Positions 56,724 through 64,000 of a stretch of DNA of 64,000 nucleotides are shown here, in pieces. The stretch lies in NCBI GenBank assembly GCA_051530055.1, contig CM121341.1, forward strand, positions 8,556,001-8,620,000, written 5' to 3'. The notes under the pieces were generated by a model that saw only the letters and a list, made by a program, of their open reading frames with translations, did no database searches and had not been told where the DNA came from. The stretch comes from Neoechinorhynchus agilis. Lineage: Eukaryota > Acanthocephala. Position numbers and translations under genes: made by a program. Positions within the stretch are counted from its first letter, which is position 1; each line of letters begins with the position of its first letter.

Positions 56724-57773
56724 ATGCCTTACATGTCTCTTCGATCCCATTACATGACACCTCAACAATCGGAGGAACTTAAATCTCCACAATCGCCACG
56801 GCGGCTCTTAACCAGTAACGCATTTCAACCCACAAGTGCGCACCGATCCCTGTTCTCAAACAGTAACTCCAACGGCGGGACTGTTAGTCGATGGGACAAA
56901 CAACCCGATGAACAACCGAACAATAGCCCAAACATTCGGGTATTACAGCCATTCTTTGATCATTTAGAAAACAGAGAATTCCGCCGGACCGTCGCTGATA
57001 CCGTCCGTAGAACAACTCCTGGGAAGCAACATACTACATTCACTTGTGAATATACTCGTCCAAAGAAAGATACCCAGCAAGGGAGGTCGTCCCAAAGGGC
57101 ATATTCGAACGTACCGACAACAAATGATGTTCAACGTAAAACTCAATATACAAATCCAGCGGACGGAAGAGAGTCAACACCAATCTCAGTCACTCTAAGT
57201 GACTGCAATCTTAGACTGGCTACTTCGATGACAAATCTTAAATTAAATCCAGAAGCTTATAAGGAACAAAACCGAACTAGTCTTGACCGAGATCAGTTAA
57301 TTCATGATCCACAGGAACAATCTAGTTCGCTGAGAAAAGTTCTGCCGGTAGAGAATAAGGACAACAACGGTAAACAATCTGCAAGATCTATTGTTAACGA
57401 AGAACATAATGTGATTCCCAAAGTGACTGTGACCGCATCGGATGACAAATCTGAAGAACGACCTCGAACCAGTCCACGAAAATCATCCACAGTTGCTAGT
57501 CGAGTAAGTGTCTTTGAACGTCTAAATTCCACCGAATCAAACACTCCATTGGTAACGTCTCCTAAATTAAAACGAATGGAGCCATCCAAAATTCCGACCC
57601 GTCTACAGTCTTCTATTCGGAAATCAGTAGCACGACCTACAAATGGAACAGTCGATATTAGTCAACCGAATAAACGAGCAAATACAGTTGCAAAGGATTC
57701 AAGCACTGGTCCAAAGCATCAAAAGGTTTCAGTGTTCGAGCGATTGTTCAGGGCTAAAAAAAACGTTGCGTGA
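56724..57773 (+). CDS. Unrecognised basic protein with two SVFERL motifs
   Basis: A 349-residue Ser/Thr/Arg/Asn-rich, largely disordered product. VSVFERLNS (near 57505) and KVSVFERLFRAKK (C-terminus, near 57728) repeat a short motif, and FDHLENREFRRTVADTVRRT forms a likely helix. An alternative first exon begins at ATG 56632 (MNIFDLVRRTTDHYTREE), in another frame; a 38-nt GT-AG intron ending at GTCAG before 56724 would join them, but it is shorter than the other introns here. AATAAA-type signals follow near 57887. The neighbour at 54091 has similar composition. Function unknown. Confidence 0.65.
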   Translation: MPYMSLRSHYMTPQQSEELKSPQSPRRLLTSNAFQPTSAHRSLFSNSNSNGGTVSRWDKQPDEQPNNSPNIRVLQPFFDHLENREFRRTVADTVRRTTPGKQHTTFTCEYTRPKKDTQQGRSSQRAYSNVPTTNDVQRKTQYTNPADGRESTPISVTLSDCNLRLATSMTNLKLNPEAYKEQNRTSLDRDQLIHDPQEQSSSLRKVLPVENKDNNGKQSARSIVNEEHNVIPKVTVTASDDKSEERPRTSPRKSSTVASRVSVFERLNSTESNTPLVTSPKLKRMEPSKIPTRLQSSIRKSVARPTNGTVDISQPNKRANTVAKDSSTGPKHQKVSVFERLFRAKKNVA

Positions 57774-57779
57774 AATAAT

Positions 57780-58185
57780 TTTTTTCTTTATGCGAAGAAA
57801 AGCTACTCGCATATATCTTGGGTTTCAAATGTAAACCTTATTGTGTTACCGCATTTCTGACAATATGCCACTCTCCATTTAACATAAAATAAATGAAAAA
57901 TCATAGATTTTGGAAGGTTACGGTAACAGCTTCTGTATTTGTTCAAAATGAGTGAGTAATGTATTGTGGAACTGTCCTTATGATAATTTTCATTGAGGCG
58001 AATGATGAACCGGGTTTGGACTCTCGTGGAGTTTTAATATTTCAAAGAGTTAACAGAAATGCTATCCGATTGCAAAATAGACGAATGCTCTCAATAGAGC
58101 TACTACGAACTTCAAACGAAAATATGCAACGAATTTCACAATTGCAACATTTCTTCTTTTAATCCATTCAAGGTTCATCGCTAAT
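57780..58185. other. 3' region and spacer before the array
   Basis: Likely 3' UTR of the upstream gene, then unremarkable sequence. Confidence 0.4.
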
Positions 58186-60200
58186 GTTATTATTTGGGTC
58201 GCGCTTATGAACCCAGCCGAGAGGACGAATCAATTAAGACGAATGCTTTAAAATCGATTCATTGTATCATTTTATCAATTTTATTGTTTCGCAAGTTTAT
58301 TGTTATTTGATTTTTTTTTATGTTATTATTTTGGTCGCGCTTATGAACCCAGCCGAAAGGACGAATCAATAAAGACGAATGCTTTAAAATCGATTCATTG
58401 TATCATTTTATCAATTTTATTGTTTCGCAAGTTTATTGTTATTTGATTTTTTATGTTGTTCTAAAGGATTTTACGAGAGAAGTCAATTGTATTTTAGGTT
58501 ATTATTTTGGTCGCGTTTATGAACCCAGCCGAGAGGACGGATCAATAAAGACGAATGCTTTAAAGTCGACTCATTGTATCATTTTATCAACTTTATTGTT
58601 TCGCAAGTTTATTGTTATTTGATTTTTTATGTTGTTCTAAAGGATTTTACGAGAGAAGTCAATTGTATTTTATGTTATTATTTTGGTCGCGTTTATGAAC
58701 CCAGCCGAGAGGATGGATCAATAAAGACGAATGCTTTAAAATCGACTCATTGTATCATTTTATCAACTTTATTGTTTCGCAAGTTTATTGTTATTTGATT
58801 TTTTATGTTGTTCTAAAGGATTTTACGAGAGAAGTCAATTGTATTTTAGGTTATTATTTTGGTCGCGCTTATGAACCCAGCCGAGAGGAGGGATCAATAA
58901 AGACGAATGTTTTAAAGTCGACTCATTGTATCATTTTATCAACTTTATTGTTTCGCAAGTTTATTGTTATTTGATTTTTTATGTTGTTCTAAAGGATTTT
59001 ACGAGAGAAGTCAATTGTATTTTAGGTTATTATTTTGGTCGCGCTTATGAACCCAGCCGAGAGGAGGGATCAATAAAGACGAATGTTTTAAAGTCGACTC
59101 ATTGTATCATTTTATCAATTTTATTGTTTCGCAAGTTTATTGTTATTTGATTTTTTATGTTGTTCTAAAGGATTTTACGAGAGAAGTCAATTGTATTTTA
59201 TGTTATTATTTTGGTCGCGTTTATGAACCCAGCCGAGAGGACGGATCAATAAAGACGAATGTTTTAAAGTCGACTCATTGTATCATTTTATCAACTTTAT
59301 TGTTTCGCAAGTTTATTGTTATTTGATTTTTTATGTTGTTCTAAAGGATTTTACGAGAGAAGTCAATTGTATTTTATGTTATTATTTTGGTCGCGCTTAT
59401 GAACCCAGCCGAGAGGATGGATCAATAAAGACGAATGCTTTAAAATCGATTCATTGTATCATTTTATCAACTTTATTGTTTCGCAAGTTTATTGTTATTT
59501 GATTTTTTATGTTGTTCTAAAGGATTTTACGAGAGAAGTCAATTTTAGGTTATTATTTTGGTCGCGCTTATGAACCCAGCCGAGAGGAGGGATCAATAAA
59601 GACGAATGTTTTAAAGTCGACTCATTGTATCATTTTATCAACTTTATTGTTTCGCAAGTTTATTGTTATTTGATTTTTTATGTTGTTCTAAAGGATTTTA
59701 CGAGAGAAGTCAATTGTATTTTAGGTTATTATTTTGGTCGCGCTTATGAACCCAGCCGAGAGGATGGATCAATAAAGACGAATGTTTTAAAGTCGACTCA
59801 TTGTATCATTTTATCAACTTTATTGTTTCGCAAGTTTATTGTTATTTGATTTTTTATGTTGTTCTAAAGGATTTTACGAGAGAAGTCAATTGTATTTTAT
59901 GTTATTATTTGGGTCGCGCTTATGAACCCAGCCGAGAGGATGGATCAATAAAGACGAATGCTTTAAAATCGATTCATTGTATCATTTTATCAACTTTATT
60001 GTTTCGCAAGTTTATTGTTATTTGATTTTTTATGTTGTTCTAAAGGATTTTACGAGCGAAGTCAATTGTATTTTAGGTTATTATTTTGGTCGCGCTTATG
60101 AACCCAGCCGAGAGGATGGATCAATAAAGACGAATGTTTTAAAGTCGACTCATTGTATTAGTCATTTTATCAATTCTATTGTTTCGCAAGTTTTTACGAC
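58186..60200. repeat. Tandem array, 176-bp unit, about 11 copies
   Basis: Copies repeat every 176 bases from about 58320 on, with one 171-bp unit near 59540 and a degenerate, shortened first unit. Each contains TTTGGTCGCGCTTATGAACC, ATCAATAAAGACGAATG and TTTATTGTTTCGCAAG. Every unit carries a 74-codon frame, but successive frames shift by two bases and overlap, so it is not a gene. The GGTCG...AAAGACGAATG part resembles the dispersed repeat found at 2903-2981 (minus) and 28311. Confidence 0.95.
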
Positions 60201-63200
60201 GTAAGTTCATGAAGTATTCACCTTTTTTAATTTTCGAGTTTTATAACTTATTCGCCATGAAGAATTCTGTTTAATCAATTGAACCACTTTAAAGTTTATA
60301 TTGCATTAAACAGATTTGATCTAAACAAAAGAGGTATAAGAAGATCTAATAATCATTAGCAAACATAATGCGTCTTATAGAACACATAATGTATTTCTTA
60401 ATGCATTGAAGTTCTATTTTCTCTAAAATGGAGTATCAAAGTAATTTCAAATATGGTAAATGTTTGTTTTTGACGTGTTTAGGTCTAAATTATGTGAGTG
60501 GACAAAAATCTTTATTTAAAAATGGTTATTTTGCAATGTCTTTGAATAGAGTTCAAAACTGTTTTCGACAAGATCAAACTTACTCGATGTGAGGTAATAA
60601 CCTTTGAACCATGAATCACAACAGACAAACATTAATGTCTTGTGCATACTCACGAGACTAGCACACCATCTAGAGGGCGATAAATTCCACCTTTGCTCAT
60701 GTCACGGATACATGATTAACTCACAGTCAACGTAAGAGGAATAAATACCTTGAGATAAAACAAATACCGTCGTCTTTATTCCGTCTTTCAGAAATAACTA
60801 AGCAAGGCCGTCAGAATGAAATTAGTTCAATCATTTTTAAAAGGTCTTGTTCCGTTTTCCTAATTTTGCTTGTTTTAATCGGGTTTTTTGAACACAAATG
60901 CAACCAAAGCTCAGAAACTTAGATCCCATGAACTTTTTCGCTTTCTACTACACAGACGACATAAATCTTCACTGTCTTTAAATTACACAGGTCGAATTTT
61001 TTAATGAAAAAAATGCCGTACGACCTTTAGAAGTGTGTAAAACTCGCAGTATCAAATCAAAAAAAATCCAAATTTTTTTTTAATTTCTTATCGACTGATT
61101 CATTATGAAAATGTCAAGTTTATTTTGATAAGGTTGATATGGGTGATGAGGCACATCCCGAGATAAGCTTAGGTATATTTGTTTTTAATGGAACGATTTT
61201 AGGTCATGATATATATATTGAAAAAGGTCAAATATCTGTTGCACTATTCATTTCGGCATTTAGAAAAGGTCCCAAAAAATTTAAAGTTTAATAAGATCCG
61301 AACATTTTTAAGATTAAAATGAAAACATGGACTAATCAACGAAAAACATTCCAAAATCACCTTAAAATCTCCGAAATCTCAGGTTTTCGTAAAAATCGAA
61401 GATTTGACATGAAATATTCTTTAATAACGTAGCCCAATCAAACTCAATGTATAGAGTTGAAGACAAAAAGCAATCGCTACGTCGTCAATGTTGAGGTTGT
61501 AAATGTGGCAATGCTCGTAGCGCCCAGAGGGTTAGCAGCGTGAGACGATGCAGTTGGATTTCTCGCGTACCGTAGGAGTTCCGCTCTATACACCCATACA
61601 ACACTCTGTCTTCTTTTCGCATGTGTTTCTTCTTTTTGTTAAGACTAAGAATCCTCTTTAAGGACTATCTTGAATTTAGACAAATGTTAATCGCACGGAA
61701 ATGACTGATGTGTGGACGTATAGATCTGAAATTTAAAAATCCTAAATGCAAATATTTGCTCGATCAGGAAAGTTTGAAATCTCTTGTCAAATATCGTGAA
61801 ATAATCTACAGCTAATTCAAAAATCATTTTAGATTAAGAAATTAAGATAAAATATTTTTTTAGGTGACCGTAGTTGTATAGAAGAAGGCCGCGATGGAAT
61901 ATGTGAGAAAATTGAATCGCGTAAGTCGTTTTTTAACAGCGACATCATCAAACCTTGTAGAATATCGATTGCTAAAATATCCCGATAGTTTGGAACGACA
62001 TAAAGAAACGTCTTCGTGATTATAAACATAAAGAGAAATTGCGTTCGGCTGGTTAAATACGGTATTATTTCGATCGGTCCTCGACATCCGAGAGAGGTCA
62101 ATCACTGATTGAATCAATTAAAATAAAAAATAAACACGTAAGGTCATAATCCATCGGATGACGATCCCGGGTTCCCGAGTAAAATCAACACTCTGTCATA
62201 TGATTATGACTTTACGTTCTTATTTTTTTTGGATTTGAATTATTTAATGACTGATTCAAGTAGTCGACTTAAACGTGACCTCTCACTTTCGAGCGTCGAG
62301 GACCGCCCAAAATAATAACTTAAATTTTAAATTTAAAAGTATTAGCGAGCGTAAGAACATTAATTGTACAAATGATGTCCAATTGGGAGTTGCTGTTCCT
62401 CGCGATAAAACATTCAACACATCGAACCCATAAAAATTGTTGTTTCATCCTTTTTTAGACTCCATTCTTTTAATCTTCCTATTATAGCACTCTTTTTTGA
62501 CCAATGAATCTTTTTCATCAATATCACTAATGAAAGAGAGGTCGAAAGTGCACATTAACACGAAGAAACCAAAATCTTAAAGATTAGATATTGTAATGTT
62601 AAAATATATCGAAAATGTTTCCAAGGGTTAGACGCTTTGGTGGACTACAACACCATTTTTACTGCAATAAAATTATGCGGGCAAAAAATCTTTTCAGTTC
62701 CCTTATCAATATTAAAAAAAGATGAAATGCCTCACACTCAAATCACTAATTGAAAAAAATCATAACGTTTAGGCGGTGAAATTTTTTTAGAAATACTCGA
62801 TTTTCCGTACACTAGAAAAAAAGTGAAGATCAATTTGAGACACTCTTAACGCTGAATTCAGCTGCATGAAACCTTTTTGGCTATTGTTCTTATCTTTTAC
62901 AATTGTTTCATTAACTTCAGCTATTTCTGAACCGCTGAATTTATTGGGATTATCCTAATTCTTCATTGAGAAACATCCATTTGATCACTAAAAGAAATTA
63001 AGTACATTATTTAAATTTATTTGAGAAGAAATCATTCACACCACCGTTCCCTCGGGATCTCTCAAGTGTCGTCCTGGTGCTGTGACGGTCGAAAGGAAAG
63101 GAGGCAGCGTTCTCGCCCGTTGGCTATGTTTCGTACGAGGAATGATCTCGAATCGCCAGTGATTCGTCTCAATCTCTCAGACAATTTATTGACCAAGTCC

Positions 63201-63934
63201 TTCGCGCCACGGTCCAGCAACTTCGCAATCGCGAATTAAATCCGATGCTCGATTCTAAGTTGCGATTTTTTAAATACTTTTTAACTTTGCTTTTCTTTGA
63301 AAAAAAATAACGGCACAATCAATGTTCGGAGAAGATATTTTTTAATTTCTGAGCAGATCGACATAACGGCACCTCTATTTTCGAAGACATTTCCGTGAAA
63401 TAGTCAGAATTTCGTTTTTACATTTAATCGCTACTGATCAAAAGGTTTCCCATTGTTTTAAATGGATTAAAACGACATTCTTGAAGTTACTCGAACAACA
63501 TGCACAATAAGATTCAGAATAAAGCTTTGAAGTTCTTTTTAAGGAAAACGGGAACGTCATCGAAGCTGCAAGAATTTATCTTCTGACTTGAATTTACGAG
63601 GGCCCATCCGAGATGCCTAAGTGATAATCTGCGGGATAATCCCCGATAAGGTGGATCTTTAATTTTGAGATTGTTTTTACTCTTCTGGGTTTTTTTCTCT
63701 CGCAAAGACTAAGCCTTTTTACGTGCTTTCTTTGAATAAGCGACGTGAAGAGTCTTTTCTTCAAAGACGTCAAAAGGGATTTTTCTTTTTACGCATTAGA
63801 TTCTGGTTGAAAATACTAAAAGAGCTTAAGAAATGCTTTAATGTTGCGTTTCCTTTTTACGAAGACAAAGGTGTGATAGTATTACCTTTCCCCCCCCTCT
63901 TTGATCGAACGCTCAGATTTTGTCTCAGTTTGAG
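60201..63934. other. Intergenic, no convincing gene
   Basis: AT-rich with poly-T and poly-A runs. A 73-codon frame at 63021-63239 is Arg/Ser-rich but matches nothing. It contains the fold-back at 62110-62270. Confidence 0.45.
62110..62270. repeat. Imperfect fold-back around a CCCGGG core
   Basis: AAAAATAAACACGTAAGGTC on the left pairs roughly with GACTTTACGTTCTTATTTTT on the right. The centre GACGATCCCGGGTTCCCGAG also occurs, slightly altered, in the PLE tails at about 2829 and 8747. Confidence 0.6.
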
Positions 63935-64000
63935 ATGGTGCAGAATGTCGACGCTTACGAATTCTCAGTTCCGGAAACTTCCAGCGGCGGCGGCGGAGCA
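63935..64000 (+). CDS. Start of a gene running off the window
   Basis: ATG at 63935 opens 22 codons to the end (MVQNVDAYEFSVPE, then a Ser/Gly run). A C-run and GTCTCAG lie upstream, the latter a possible acceptor. Too short to name. Confidence 0.4.
   Translation, partial: MVQNVDAYEFSVPETSSGGGGA

Noticed and set aside
58398-60204. Nine repeated 74-codon frames
   Set aside because: Unit length 176 is not a multiple of three and the frames overlap; a by-product of the array.
63021-63239. Arg/Ser-rich 72-residue protein
   Set aside because: No recognised motif and no gene context.

Overview
This is nuclear DNA from a small-intron invertebrate metazoan. The animal assignment rests on an EF-1 alpha of the animal/fungal type, a linker histone H1 gene ending in the metazoan histone 3' stem-loop, and animal-type SRRT/ARS2, IST1, HIG1, Mn superoxide dismutase, SLC22, SLC35G and zinc-finger/ELM2/SANT genes. 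Most introns that can be placed by protein alignment are 44-61 nt long, and three are 48 nt. The lineage (mite, nematode, rotifer, orthonectid, tunicate and others) cannot be fixed by reading alone.

Layout, left to right. 1-9.3 kb: Penelope-like retroelement debris on both sides of an SLC22-type transporter gene, which is followed by a tandem array. The transporter block (3515-7997) is duplicated almost perfectly at 38605-43470. 11.3-12.7 kb: an intronless CCCH-zinc-finger protein with a PARP-like C-terminus, built like a compact ZAP/PARP12. 13-15.6 kb: a decayed LINE on the minus strand. 16.9-18.3 kb: a 155-bp tandem array. 18.5-20.4 kb: SRRT/ARS2. 20.75-25.7 kb: about 25 copies of a 194-bp satellite directly upstream of EF-1 alpha (25.9-27.3 kb). 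28.7-30.3 kb: HIG1-domain and Mn-SOD genes in tandem on the minus strand, with miniature inverted-repeat elements on either side. 31.0-32.2 kb: IST1. 34-35 kb: SLC35G-like transporter. 32.6, 35.2 and 44.3 kb: three fragments of one reverse-transcriptase family. 45.3-48.2 kb: a nine-exon zinc-finger/ELM2/SANT gene. 48.5-49.05 kb: histone H1 with CCAAT, TATA-like and stem-loop signals. 54.1-57.8 kb: two unrecognised low-complexity proteins. 58.2-60.2 kb: a 176-bp tandem array. 63.9 kb to the end: the start of another gene.

The genes are ordinary housekeeping and regulatory genes with no operon-like logic. SRRT and EF-1 alpha share a strand, as do HIGD and SOD. The most unusual points are a 64-bp TA-flanked, inverted-repeat insert whose exact removal restores both SLC22 copies; a minimal ZAP-like protein with a degenerate PARP domain; a Mn-SOD start codon split by a 48-nt intron; and four nucleosome-scale tandem arrays, each beside a gene.
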